64,000 nt of DNA from Sinonovacula constricta. Lineage: Eukaryota > Mollusca > Bivalvia > Cardiida > Solecurtidae. Positions within the stretch are counted from its first letter, which is position 1. Every line of letters starts with the position of its first letter. Below are positions 36,497 to 63,115 of the stretch, piece by piece. The stretch lies in NCBI GenBank assembly GCA_007844125.1, contig CM017572.1, positions 27,159,161 to 27,223,160 of the forward strand. The letters run 5' to 3'. The position numbers and the translations under genes were made by a program. The notes below the pieces were generated by a model. The model was given only the letters and a program-made list of their open reading frames with translations. It had not been told where the DNA came from and ran no database searches.

Positions 36497-37963
36497 TTAA
36501 AGTCGGTATCCATATAAAACGGAAGGGTTAGCCGATCTGAAAATAGTCTTCGACTATTTAAAAGATAAAATAAAGTTATGTTACACTGCCTAACCACCTG
36601 TTCATCCCTATTTTTGAAATGAAAGAAATGTTTTAGTTATCTCCCTTGTGGGAAGGTATTTTCAAATACTGTTTTTGTAAGAAATAATACATTTTATTTT
36701 TAATTTGCTTATTTTTAAATAAAACCGCCCAACCCTTTAAATAAATTCTTATCTCAAGCAAAAAGAGTCCATTTTATGCACATGCTTCAATTTTAAGTGT
36801 TTTTTTCAAAAGTTTAAAAAGTGGAAAAAATCTTATGTTTTCTGCAGTAACTATATACCAAATAGGCAAATACATACCCACAGGGAAGTAAAAATGTAAT
36901 TTTTGAATACACAGTTTAAGTCCATTTACTTACGAAAAGAGGGAATTGTATCAAAGTAGTGATGTAATCGTCCCATATGAAGACTTTAGTAAACGTAAGG
37001 CCAGAAATCCATTACCCTTTAAAAGAGAACTAGATATCCGCCTCATTATATCTACCGGATATAAAGCCAAAGTGTCGGAGGAAACTGCGTAAGGGTCAAT
37101 TCTCAAAATGTCTTTGCAGAAGCAGAAAACCAAATTTTCCATTTGTCTAGGCATGTATTGAAATTATATATCTACAGTGTTGTTTTATCACTTTCTTGAA
37201 ATATTTTGTCTTTTAGTATATTATCTACATTAGACTACTTACCGTCCACTGATCGTATCATTTGAACTGTGGGATCTTACACTATACTATTGTTTTAGTA
37301 GCTGTCCTGTAACTTGTGAGCAAACAAGAGTATTGATCATTTTCACATCTTAGACACTGCGGTAAATGTTTCTGTGTTTCTTCCAAGCTTTCATTTTCGG
37401 ACTCTTTGCTTTTACTAACCATCAACTTTGTTTCAAATACGACGTTATTCCTGTCTGGGTATTTGGTAATAATTTCTGTATAAACTCATACTTTAGCGTC
37501 CGTAAAGACGATTTTAATACTACAATAACTGTTAGACAGTACAAAGTGTGAAGAAAATGCTTTAAATATTTAGTGATTTTTTTTCCAAATGTACGACGGA
37601 AGTTCCTGTATTTCTGCTAAAATTAGATATCGGCTTCAGAGCCGATTTCCGTGATGATATAACGGGGTTTCCAATAGTAGCCTTAGTAGTCACGTGGTTT
37701 AAATAAATGGATGGATGGATGGTTGGAGAGATAGATCGATCGATAAAAAATAAATAAATAAATAAATAAATAAATAGCGACTTGCAATGTGGTCAAGATA
37801 GGAAATACACGTCTATAATATCGTGTTCAGTGTTATGATTGACTTTTTCACAGGATGTAAGACATCAATATACAATCATTTTACTGGATCTTTTTATATA
37901 ACAACAATTTATTTGAATGTTTTAGAAATAAAAAAGGTCCAAAATTTTGGATACCACCTTTAA
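36497..37963. mobile_element. Possible larger MITE-family element, or two elements sharing ends
   Basis: The left end TTAAAGTCGGTATCCAT (36497-36513) and the right end ggataccacctttaa (37949-37963) face each other as in the element at 12130-12879, again with TTAA outside. The right 190 bp (37775-37963), read on the minus strand, shows the same internal order as the other copies, including cgtgtatttcctatctt. The interval includes gatagatcgatcgat and a (AAAT)n run at 37740-37775 and other DNA, so it may be one nested element or two separate copies. Confidence 0.45.
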
Positions 37964-38109
37964 CAAATATATATCAATACAGGCATTACATGGAAGGTTC
38001 AGATACGCAACAATTTCGTGATTAGTTTTAAAGTTATTCTTTACGGCTTGATGGCTGGAAAAAAAATCGTACTTAACAGTTTGGCTCCTTATCGGTCAAA
38101 ATAATCGCT

Positions 38110-38285
38110 ACGATATGTGTATCGATACTAAATGATGGATATTCGATATATCATATGATATATTAAAACATACACATAAGTTCTTAGTGTTGTTTCTTGT
38201 GTTTACGAATTCATAGAATATCGCAAATAGTATAAGTACAGTCTTTCTACTATGACATGGCGGTAATTATGGTATTGGTCAAGAT
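38110..38285. repeat. Dispersed repeat, second family, copy
   Basis: Blocks gatatatcatatgatatatt and ttctactatgacatggcg match 1250-1420 in order and spacing. Confidence 0.5.
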
Positions 38286-39886
38286 TTTACAAAGGATGCT
38301 GTTTTCATTAAAACAAAATCATGGTATCTGCAGTTAATACATGTATACCCATTACGATTAAATCAGTACTTAATACCGGTGTTAAAACATATTTATGTGC
38401 TACTGATGTGGCCGCAGCATTCAGATATTAGTCCGCTTTCCGAAAAAAAAAATATCTGTGTGCCATGTCATCACGATTCACATTTCTCATGCTTTTATTT
38501 TTATCATCCGCAGCATTTTTTCGGAAGGTCTTGGTTTTATTATTTTATATCATAAATTAACAAACAAGAATACTGAATAACATATTTCATTTCTATTCAA
38601 AATGTATACTGTTATAACGTATTCTTAGTGTATTTTTGTATTCTTATATTCTTAAAAAATCAAACAATTCATGTAACTAAGCGCTATTTTTGTGTTTTCT
38701 CGCATCACTTTACAATGTCATAATGGCGACAATGCAGTCGATTAGCCAAAGGCTAAACAGCCAAAAATGTAGTCAATCAACGTGTTATAGTTCATGTCTA
38801 CTGCATCAGTGATTCCTTACACAGAGATTACGAGATTTCGACAGTCGCCATTGTGAATACTAAATAGCTTTACCCAAAGCACTTTACAGATCTAAGATTA
38901 ACTATATTGTTTACTAATTTAACTTTCTTATTGTAAAATTAATTGCATCGAATTAGAAAATGATGTTTTGGGCGGTCAACTGCCCTTGACAACAAGGATA
39001 CCTTACATCGACGAATGTAACCGAATGTATCTTAAAACTTCTGGCTATAGAAAAACGAAAGTAGAATTAAATTGGTCTATCACTACCTGAATGTTTCAAC
39101 CCGTATTTATGTACTCTAGAAACATTTCAGAAAAAGGATAAGCAGCGCCTTTCGTCTGTATATACTTTGTTCATGATCAATATTTTTGTCCGATACAGAA
39201 ACGTTCGATCCGATATAAATTATGGTTATTTATCGCCCCTACAATATGAGTATTCGACATATATTGCATACCGGTATGAAGCCCTACTTAACAGATGCGA
39301 AAAAAGGTTCACACTGTTATAAATTTAAACCCACTATATTATCATCAATACTAGCAAAAAGAAAAAGCAAAAAAATCACTCTAAAATAATACAAGTCTGA
39401 ATTACTTACTGTGTTACTGTTAATCCCGACGGGTTGAGTTGTTCCGAAAAGACAATACAATTAAATGAAAAATATGTTTACAAATGTATTGTTAATGGTC
39501 AAACGTTGTTATATCTTTAGTAAAATGGCGTAGTTAAATTTCCCAAAATAATGAAGACATTTAGATGAGTTTCAAAAGGATGGAAATGAAAACACAAGCC
39601 TTTACAGTGCATTTTTGTAAGTTTATGGAAATGTTAACCAAAACAAGCAACGTAGAGTATATTACCCTTATGTAAGAAACAAGCCAAAAATAATTATTTT
39701 ACAACATTTATATCAATTACATTTTCATTAATTAGAGCAGCAATGATAAAAGACACTAAAAATAAAATCTAGCAGTTATTTTCATTGAATTGTTGTTTTA
39801 AATATCCGTCGACAGATTTCACAGTTCATACAGCCCTATATAGTATACAGTCATTTATACTGTTTCTACATTGGGAATTATCAGAA
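38286..39886. other. Unassigned spacer
   Basis: AT-rich sequence between the repeat and the intronless membrane-protein ORF. It includes an inverted pair around atggcgacaatgcagtcg (38722) and cgacagtcgccattgtg (38838). The 3' end of the minus-strand gene at 39887 should lie in its right part. No further gene is seen. Confidence 0.4.
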
Positions 39887-40513
39887 CTACTCGTTTGCAG
39901 TTTTTGTGACAGCTCTTCCGGTAAGTTTCGAAAGAGGTCGTTGTTGTCGGGCGGCTATCCTTGCCGACGGGGCTCGGGAACGAATGGAGCTCTTTCTTTC
40001 GGTTTCGTCGCAGCACCTCGTTTGACTAGAGTTTAATTTATTTGCTACAACACAATACAGAGATGTTAAAGTCACCATCATCATCAGCGAAGCTATGGGC
40101 GTGAAATGTGTTCCAGAAGTACCAGTAGCCAACTTAAGAAGCGAAGAAGTCCCGTTGTTGAATGGCAGCCACACATTGAACCATAACACAATCGGAACGG
40201 TCAGTTTGATCACCAATTTTGACACGGTCCTCAAGAGCCCTATGTTTGCACAGGAAAGAATTTTTGACTTTGGTGCGATAAACATTGTATACAGTACATA
40301 GGCAGAAGATAGGAGAAAAAGGATTGATCCTGCCGAGTTTACCCTGTAGATGGCTGCATTCTGCCAAATTTCATTCCATCCAAAATATACGGTCCATAGC
40401 GCCAAGCAAACGTGCCACGTTCCACCCGTTTGTCCAAACTTGTCAGAAATTTCACCTGCGATAGTTGAAATCGCTGTATTCAAAACGCTGAAGCGAAATA
40501 GAACTTGCAACAT
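39887..40513 (-). CDS. Uncharacterised multi-pass membrane protein, intronless (208 aa)
   Basis: A single uninterrupted frame of 208 codons, ATG at 40513 to stop at 39887, the longest open frame outside the recognised genes and repeats. The protein starts MLQVLFRFSVLNTAISTIAG. It has about four hydrophobic segments: TWHVCLALWTVYFGW, SILFLLSSAYVLYTMFIA, LVIKLTVPIVLWFNVWLPF and PIASLMMMVTLTSLYCVVAN. It ends in a basic, Ser/Arg-rich tail (RKSSIRSRAPSARIAARQQR), which would be cytosolic if both ends face inward. I do not recognise the family. It is divergent from WDR47 with about 350 bp between the two ATGs, so a shared promoter is likely. Opposing plus-strand frames (39785-40036, 40095-40301) are shorter and lack such features. 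Confidence 0.6.
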   Translation of the reverse strand: MLQVLFRFSVLNTAISTIAGEISDKFGQTGGTWHVCLALWTVYFGWNEIWQNAAIYRVNSAGSILFLLSSAYVLYTMFIAPKSKILSCANIGLLRTVSKLVIKLTVPIVLWFNVWLPFNNGTSSLLKLATGTSGTHFTPIASLMMMVTLTSLYCVVANKLNSSQTRCCDETERKSSIRSRAPSARIAARQQRPLSKLTGRAVTKTANE

Positions 40514-40863
40514 TTTCTTTGTAAAGAACCTTGGTTTTTTTAATGTCTCTGTGCAGCTATCAACATACGAGCTTTAGAACTTAACGATCATTTATGTGAC
40601 GTCATTGTTTATGCTGGAACGACATTACTTCCCTTTACCCGCCAAAATGTCAGTGCTCAGACTGGTAGCCAACTTGTTACCCAATGTCGGGTTTTCATAC
40701 TGTAATTTTAGCAGCACAGCCTACTTTGCATGAGCGCCATCTGTTTGGTGAATAATAATGGCCGACAAGTGTTTTTTTTGCTGCAACATGTTAGGAAAAT
40801 TAAGGTTTCCATATTGATTGAAGTTCTGGCATAAATGTTGGAAACATAAGTTAACAAATAAAC
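40514..40863. promoter_or_regulatory. Divergent promoter region between the membrane-protein ORF and WDR47
   Basis: The 350-bp interval holds both 5'UTRs and is less AT-rich near 40610-40740 than the flanks, with no clear TATA box. It includes gcatgagcgccatctgt at about 40729-40745 and the motif acttccctttacccgcc at about 40627-40643. Bidirectional use is inferred from gene orientation only. Confidence 0.45.
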
Positions 40864-54454
<13,591 letters not shown>

Positions 54455-56452
54455 AGATGCTTATGTTTGTTTAGACGTCATAGTTGTGTAGAATCTTTTT
54501 TGTAACTTCTGGAAATCCAACCAGTGATAATAGATGTGTCACATATGCTGCACTGCCTGTGACTTGGAGCAGTCATTGTTCATGAAGATGTATTAAGGTT
54601 TGTTGCTAAGAGGTCAAGAATATTCATCTTATTGAACTATATCAATAGATATAAGAATTAATTTTTTATGTAGAAGATGTGGTCACACATGCTTTATTTA
54701 TTGCCAGTGACTTCTAGTCCTATGAAGGGTGATGAATGAAGACATGTTTGAAAGAAAACATCTGTAGTTAATTGGAGCCTGACCATGGCTTGTGGTAGTT
54801 GGATGTTAGTTGTAAATAGAAGTTAATGGAAGATTAAAAATTCACCTTGGTGTTGGCACATGTATCTTACGCTTATAGAATTGATATTCTACTAGAATGC
54901 ATAAAACAAGTAACTAACATGGCTTTGCCTAAGATTTCTATAAGTTTATGGATGAATGGAGAACTAAGAGGACCCACTATTAAACAAATATAACATTAAT
55001 ATTTTCATATTTAAGGTCAACAAGATCGAAGACTTTTAAGAGGTCATTTGCCTTAAAATCACATGCACTACTGGTTGCATTATAAATACAAATCAATATA
55101 TAACCAAAAATATTAGCTTGCTTTTAAATTTAAATTTGATTGGAAAAAAACCCACCAAATCTTAAATAATGTTTTAGCAAGAATAAGAAATACAATCTAT
55201 AAATGATATCTTTTTTTTTTTCCTTAATTAAATTTTCTCTAAGAAAGGATCTATTGCCGCCAGAAAAACATGAATGTGGCAAAGCCTTCTAAACAATATT
55301 ATTATAGCTCTGCATTTATGTTTGTAGAATAAGCTTACTAAGTCTGCATAAATTTCTATAAACATAATATAGTTTTGTTCATCTAAAAGAAACATTTAAC
55401 CTTATAACGATCTTTTCCTCTGGAGATTTATAAGTTTTAAGACTTATATTTTGCTTTTTCTTGAAATTGCAAAGATTTTAGGCTTCTTTTTTTTATCAAA
55501 CATGTGCTTGTTATATGTGAATAACATTTGCCTTAGCATATTTGCCTATCATCAGGGTTTGATGTGTAAATAAAGCAGTTTAAGCTTGATATTACATACT
55601 GCGGACTCACATATTTACATGTAAACAGTGTAATCGTTTGTTGTGACTTAGTGTGAAATAGAATATATTGTTGCTTTACATCAATCTTTTATGGAGTAAA
55701 TGTTGATAACATATTTTTTTTTTTACTTCATGTACTTGTTGAATAGTTATGATCTTGTTAAAAGAAGTGTTACCATTTTTATTGAGATATCTAATTGTTG
55801 AGGGTTTGGTTTGTGTCAAGTTCTTTTGAAAAAAGATATATTGAACTTGTTTGTTGCATCTTTTGCTACATTAAAATATTTCAAATTGTTTATTTACTTT
55901 TATACCAAAGAAAAATAATTCCAGGAGTTCCGTTACCTATATGGACCTTTATTCCATGAAACACTCACCTATTTTCATATGCTCATATTAATGTATGTTG
56001 CATTTTCTACCTGGTAAAGCATAAATATAGAACCAAGTATATTTCCTATTTCAAGCTATACAGTTGTATTCCATTAAATATATTTGCCACAGATTGGAGT
56101 TGGAGTTAAATGTATATAAAATAAAACTATTAGTCGGGGTAATTTTTTTCAGCTAACGTAAACAATAGGTATTGTTGCTGTCAGATATTGAACAAACTTT
56201 CAACTGCATTGCTCACATTTTCCTCATTGCAACTGGTTTTTATGCAGAATATTTTTATCCTATGTTGTTTTTATCATACAGCACAAAATCATGACAATTT
56301 TAGTGTACAAGAAATATAATTAATGCGTTTCAATCGGGACACATATTGTTGTGTTTGTTTTTTGCCCATAATATCCATATTGAGACATTTTTTTTTTTTA
56401 TTTCAGATGCCATTGTTCCTGCTGTTTTAGCTTTTTTACATCTTTTCTATTG
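54455..56452. other. WDR47 3'UTR and flank
   Basis: AT-rich sequence after the TAG. A polyadenylation candidate aaataaag lies at about 55567-55574. The true 3' end cannot be fixed from sequence alone. No other gene is seen. Confidence 0.45.
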
Positions 56453-56626
56453 ACTAGATATACCAGCTTGTTCCTCAGTTCATATCACTATGTTTAGATC
56501 TTTGTTCATCATTTATATCACTATTGACAGATACATATATCTAAATATACCAGCTTGTTCCTCAGTTCATATCACTATGTTTAGATCTTTGTTCATCATT
56601 TATATCACTATTGAGAGATACATATA
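56453..56626. repeat. Tandem duplication, 87-bp unit, two copies
   Basis: Two near-identical 87-bp copies with ccagcttgttcctcagttca and atctttgttcatcatttat. Starts of the same block at 56463 and 56550 are 87 bp apart. Confidence 0.9.
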
Positions 56627-59600
56627 TTGTTTGCGTACATCATTATTTCTTTACTTTGCTCACCTTTTACTTTGATTTTTTTTTATCATACATGCAACTC
56701 CATAAAAGGAAATTAGAATGCAAAGAAATAAGAATTAACTAGTCTTTTTTGAGATAGTTTTTTACTTGCATAATTGTGTTTAGAAAAAAACTGTTCTAGT
56801 AAAGTCAGAATTGCCACTGCACCTACAAGATGGTTAATTGATTACTAAACATGCGAAGAAATAAGAACTACAATCTAATGTTGGTGCAGCCTTGTTATTT
56901 ATATTTTCTTTTAATAAATACCATTTGCTGATAATTATTTTATAGAGAACTAAACTGTATATGTAAACTTACTAAATGTATGCTGAATGATGCTGATCTG
57001 TCTCATGTTAAACTCCTGCCAGACTTTATGTGATTGTTTTATACACTTCAGTTGTGTTCTTGATATTAAAATACTTGTTATATGATTTGTGGCCATTTCT
57101 GATTTGTAAAGAATCAACTGATTTTCAACATGGGTTAATTTACTGTGGTAGAACAGTATTTGGTAAATAGATGTACTCAAAATATAAATGTACCATTGTC
57201 CACTTTAAAAAAGATGTAGGACTGCATTTGCTGTCCCACAGTCCCAGCAACTTATGTGGGTATAGTTGCTTAGGACAGGGTGTTAGGTTATCAAACTAAG
57301 ATCTGTCTGAGGCATCTGATTGGTTAGATTTTAATAGAAATCCAACCAACTGGATCCTTGAGAAAGGTCTTTAAATGGGCCATTTTACAACTTCCAGCCT
57401 ACCTACCTTCACTGGTGCAGTCTTAATACTCCATGCAAAAACCGTACCTGTACCATGAGGAGCCTAGCATTCTTTATTTATTATTTATTTTGTTAGCCAC
57501 ACATGATTCTGTAAGTGCCAAATTTATACCACCTCACATCTAGGCTTGGATGTTTAAAAACAACAACAACAAAAAACTTATTAATCAAGGGATGAGCATT
57601 CACATCATAAGGAAATATCTCGTGTGCATACAGAAATTATAATATAATTATAATTACCTCCCTTGTTGAGCACATAAATACAAGTATTTTAATAAAAAAT
57701 AAATATTTAGTATTATTTTGCTTTTCCTAAGATGTATTAACAATCCTTTATAAATTCTGTATTTAATTGTGGTTTATATAATTATATGTATCTTGAGTAG
57801 ACTGTTGGAATGTTTTGTATTTTCCCATGTCCCCTTTTAGTGCTACTTAAGAATAACCCATTTTTTCCGTGTGATTGTAGCACCCTAGGCAATCAGAATG
57901 CTCTAGAAACATGTGTGTTTTAGTTTAGTTGAGTTGGTGATTTAATTTGAAAATAGTTTAAAATTAGAAAATATTCAGGGTGTAAATTTATGATTTGTGT
58001 TAAATTTGATAAATACATTTTTGTCTGGATTACTTTATGGATTAGGAGAACTTTCTACTTATTGGAGCATTGGAATTAGTGTTGTCATAATGCTCTGGTT
58101 AAAGTTTGGTGTGCCAGTACTATCAAGCACATAATAAGACGTGTGCACTCGTCTTGAAGGTATGAAGAGCTACAGATGACCTGTATATGCTGGGTGGGAT
58201 TGGTATATTACAGGTGTACACATTAGGAGCTTGATACTTGCACAGCATATATGAATGAAAGTAAACTTGTTTCGTTTATCAGCAGTAACTCCTGATTAAT
58301 TTATGGAAAAATTAGTGATAACAAAAATATATTCCTGATGTTCCAATTAGTGATAACCACTCATTTATTGCAACAAGAAATAGAAGGGTTGTTTTATTAC
58401 TTGATCTTTTTTCATTTCTACATTTGATTCAACTTGTTCTGTTTTTATTAAATGTGTGTTTGGTATAATATACAGCATCTTCTCACTTGATCCCTCCTTG
58501 TTTTAATTTATTTATTTATTTTGCCTTATATGATAATGATTTCTTGTCATTCCATTTTTTTTTTTTGTGATAGATAAACCACCTATATATTTCTTTTGTT
58601 ATTTATTATTTTACCCTGTGATTTGTGTTGTGTTTTTTTTATTCATTTTGACAATGTTTATACATACCATGATCTGCTTAATTTTGTTCTTCCACAGGTA
58701 CATGTATGTTATATTGTGACATGTATTAGGAAATACTTCCTGTGAGATAACATGTTAAAATTCATTTGCACAGAGCAGATATCTTCTTGCCGATATGATC
58801 ATGTGTTTCCTAAAATAAAGCCGAGATTTAAGCATACATACATTTTTTAATCAATTTTTGTTAACTGGTGTTCTAGTATTTATTGTTCACAATTTAATGT
58901 CATGATAACAGAAAATAATTTTCAGTCAAATGAAAGTTTCCCTTTCTTTAAGACATCACATTTTTTTCACTTTCTATGTGGCTTGGAATGGAATGAAGTT
59001 TTTGGTTTCAAACCACATTATGTATTAGGTTGAAACCTCTATTCAGTTGCAATGGATACCAATCTATAATCTTTTGATTTTAAATGAATTCAGTGCAAAG
59101 TGCTCAAAGTTATGAAATATAAGGGTAGACATGTTAATACATTAAAAGTTTTATTTTTTCTGAATGTTTATCACCTTCTTGATCTGGCCTAAACACCGTA
59201 TGTCAAGGGTCATGTTTCCATGCAAAGTAATTAAATGTACTTTTACATTTACCATAAATGTCATATTTAGACACCTGTCCTTAATGAGTGCCACTCTGCC
59301 CTCTTTCTTAGCTACAACTATATATAGCAACCACAAACTTGCAAGTCCTTTAAGGAAATCATGAATTAATTGTCATTTTTTTTATTTGGTTCATGTTTGT
59401 GCATCTTGTAAAACTGTTTTGAACATTGAATTATACAGGTCTTCCTTCTAAGCATTTTGTGAAGTGAAATGTCCTGTAGATATATCTGACAGTTATTATT
59501 TTTCTGGGATCATTTATCTTTGCTTTTACACTGGTAACAGTGTTTAAATGATCAAGTATTTCATTTCTTTTGAATTCACTGGCAAAAAATAATTATTTTA

Positions 59601-60199
59601 TCTCTGAAATACTTTTCGCTGTAAATCTGTTGTTGCAGATAAAAAATTAAATTGTAAAACATAAAGTTAATTTTTAAATGAGTTATTATTAAAAAAAATA
59701 ATCTGAAAACAAGTATATTTTAGTAAGTCTATTGTTACCAGAAGTGTTATTATATTCACTCCCTTATTATCACAAATGTGTTTATGTAGATCTCTGCAAT
59801 GTTTGCTGGAGTTTTGCCATGCATTATCTGCTTCAAATAAATATATATATCATAAAAATAGTGTCATTGTTAACTTTGTGCCTAAAAAAGTCTCCCTTAA
59901 AGAAATGATGTTCCATTTTGTCACAAATTGGACACTTTTTGAAACAGAAAATAGAATTCATTAATTACAGTTCTATCCGACCAAGAAGTTAATATAAATA
60001 TTTTCACTTTTTTTTTTTATTGCTGATTGCATCTGAAATTTTATTAGTAGTTATTTCTGAAATCACTGAATTTTATCCCAAATATCTGACATTTGATAAA
60101 TGTCAACATGGGGGGCCAGTGATTTAAATCATTTTTCTGGTTTAACCCTTTCACTGCCATCCAGACGGGTTGACCCATCCGCCGTCCGCACAAAATATT
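56627..60199. other. Unassigned AT-rich spacer
   Basis: No exon, RNA gene or full mobile element is recognised. Short T-rich runs and a variant cctcccttgt motif at about 57657 are present. Confidence 0.45.
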
Positions 60200-60520
60200 A
60201 TGGTTGTTTGTTTATTAGGTTTATCGTCTCAACAAAAGTATTTCAGTTATCTGGAGACGGTGTCCACTTGAAGCAGATATAGTGCTGCCTTCACTGTGTA
60301 TAGCATGCCGTAAACACCTGGCATGATACCACACCCAGTCACATTATCCTGACACCAGGCCAACCAGTCGTAGAACTACCTTTATATTTGCTTGAACGTT
60401 AGCAAGGGAGCTATACCACTACCATTTTTAACGACTTTGGTATGTCGCGGCCCAGGATCGAACCCGGGGCCTCCTGTACCTGGAGCCGACGCTCTACCGA
60501 TTGCGCTACCAGGTCCGGTA
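60200..60520 (-). mobile_element. tRNA-derived SINE with a conserved 3' body
   Basis: On the minus strand the head reads ggtagcgcaatcggtagagc (A box), then gggttcgatcctgg (B box). The body runs to the left and contains, on the plus strand, gtttatcgtctcaac and gtatttcagttatctggaga. The last block is shared with 63055-63115, so the body tail is a separate recurring unit. Confidence 0.65.
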
Positions 60521-63054
60521 AAGTATTATGTATACTGCCCTCAAGATGGGTAAATCCGTTCCCGTTAAATAACACAGTACTAGTTTGACGTCACACATTT
60601 TATATATATTTAACCAATGATATTTCGTTATGCAGATGCGTGGTTAAAATTAGAAAATACATCACTGATTTGTTCTGTGTTGAAATTTCGAAGCGTGGTA
60701 TTTTTAATGCACAATTTTTGCCTGGCAGTAAAAGTATTAATCTACATACTTGAGAATAATTCATTATATCAAGGAAAAGAGAAAAGGCTGCTAACCTGAA
60801 TATATAACCTAGGTTGTCTTGCTAAGACACCCCCAACAATCTAGACATAAATGCTTTTTATGTCGAGTCGTGGACTAATTTCATTGTTAGAGCAGCAATA
60901 AGATCTGTCACTTGTAGATTGTATAACTGACACATGGTTTTTTAAGAAAATAATGAAATGGTGCATCTTCCGTTTATTGAAGAAGAAAAACACAAAAGTG
61001 AGAAATGAAAAACTTTATTAAAACAATACATAAAGAATAAAAAAAATGAACACTAAATATTGGCTAAACATTTTAAATACATGTCTAAGATAAAATAAAA
61101 TATTTCACTGTAAAACGTAAAATGTTATCTTTCATCTGGGTAGGTATTCTATACAATTTTTGTATCGGAAATATTCACTTTGTTCATGATCATGCACATC
61201 ATTCTTAACAAACTTACAAGGGAGATAACACTACAATTTGAAAATTTAGAGTAATATACCCTTATGCAAGAAATGATTTAATCAAACAAATCAACATTAT
61301 TTATTTACCACTAAATATTTGCATGTGTGCTTCAGTGAAGTTGGCACATTAATACTAACAACTTAAAATATCCCAACGTAGTTTCATTCAACATGACATA
61401 AAATTATGAATTTCTCCATAAAAATGGGTATGTTCCTACACTAGTCATAAACAACCATATCAAGGAGTAAAATAATGCATGTATATTTTATGGTCAACAT
61501 TTATATTTAGGAAGACTTTATGTAGCTTTATGTATAACACTGCAATGAATATTTCCGTGAAATATTGCTATAATGCTGTACTAAAGACACAACATTAAAA
61601 TATAAAATTTCTTGTAAACGCTTTGAGATAGTTATGTTCAAAATAAACATACATTTCACATTTGTACAAAAGAAAATTGTGCATTGTTCTACCCTTTTAT
61701 ATAGACAATACCAACAAATGACGAACACAGTCCAATCACAATACTACAAATGTCCATCGGACCGGCCAAATTATTCAAACAATGGCAGAATCCTAAGTAT
61801 CATAACTTACCTCAGTAACATTGTTGATTACAGCTGTAAGCCATTGTTGTTATGGTAAATCAATTTCTACTTGATATAATATGGTTGTCAATATTGTTAT
61901 GTTTATCATTGTAATATGGGAATAAAACCAAAAAAGCTTATTATTTATTATATATATACATACATGTATATTAATAAAATTGCATGTATTGATCATTATT
62001 TATGATAAGAGATGGTAATTGCTTCTCATTGTCGTAAACAAGTACTGTGACAGGTGACTGGTACAGGAGACATTTTACTACAAAAAAGGATGATAGGGCT
62101 TAAATAGTAGTGTAGTAAAAGCTTGTAAAGCGTAATAGACAGATACTGATTTGCCGACAAAATGGCTTTATTTACCCTCGCCTTTCACCTTCCGGCATAT
62201 CATGGTCAACAAAGTTGCCTATTAAATATACAGGATTTTTACCCTTACCTGATTTACTCAATACAGCATCTACACCAACAATTAACAAGGTGCTTACTGT
62301 TTGTTGCAATCATTATCGCGTGCCATTTAGCGGAGCTACTTTCACTTAAAGAGGTGTGAAAATATGGGCATGGCTTAATGATTCATAAAGCTTTGACTTA
62401 AGTGAATAATTGCTTCAAAGGTCCATGACAATCATCCAATCTAGCAAAGAATTTGGATGTATTAGGATACGAAGTACTGTAACATTTTCTACATATGGTT
62501 TATTAGAAAAACAGAGGGGACAAGCAAATGTATCCATAGTAGCCTGTATATTTGCTCGATTGTGACTCAAGTATCGTGATTGGACTGTATTAGTGGCAAG
62601 CAAAGAAATATCAAAATATTCAAAATATCTTCCCACAAATGCTTGACAAAAACGATGAACCTGTACCAAGCTACTTATATTATTATTATAACATGTATCA
62701 TTATTATTATTTCTTACACATACATGTATTTTGGCTAATAATTACACTCAAAGGTACTATCAAAAATGACTATCAAAAATGACTCAGCAGCAAATAGTGC
62801 ACATAAAGATTAGGATGCTTCAAGCTATACACACCAAACTGTTCACCCTGACTTGGACAAAGATGCACTGACAAGTTATAAATCCATACCTCTTAGAGTA
62901 GTTAAGTTATTGTGCGTCTACAATGCCATTTGTTCATTGTCCATATCTACTTATTGTCCTAACTTTTAATACTTAGTTTCAGCATCATCTAATTACATTG
63001 TGTGAATGCCAAACAATTAAATACAACAAAATAGTGTTTAAATTATTATTCATT
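60521..63054. other. Unassigned AT-rich DNA
   Basis: A minus-strand AATAAA (plus ctttatt at 61013-61019) might be the end of a gene to the right, but I cannot identify coding exons. The motif acaagggagataac is at 61216-61229. An inverted pair acagtccaatcac is at 61731 and about 62575-62590. The minus frame 62415-62669 has no clear domain. Confidence 0.35.
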
Positions 63055-63115
63055 AATATTTATTTATTGGGTTTATCATCCCACCAACAGTATTTCAGTC
63101 ATCTGGAGACGGCTA
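63055..63115. repeat. SINE body fragment
   Basis: ttattgggtttatcatccca, then gtatttcagtcatctggaga, matches the body of the SINE at 60200-60520 without its tRNA head. Confidence 0.55.

Noticed and set aside
60440..60520. tRNA gene on the minus strand
   Set aside because: A and B boxes are good, but the acceptor ends do not pair and a SINE body follows.
62415..62669. 84-codon minus-strand frame with a CPLC motif
   Set aside because: One CxxC pair is not enough for a zinc finger; no splice partners were found.
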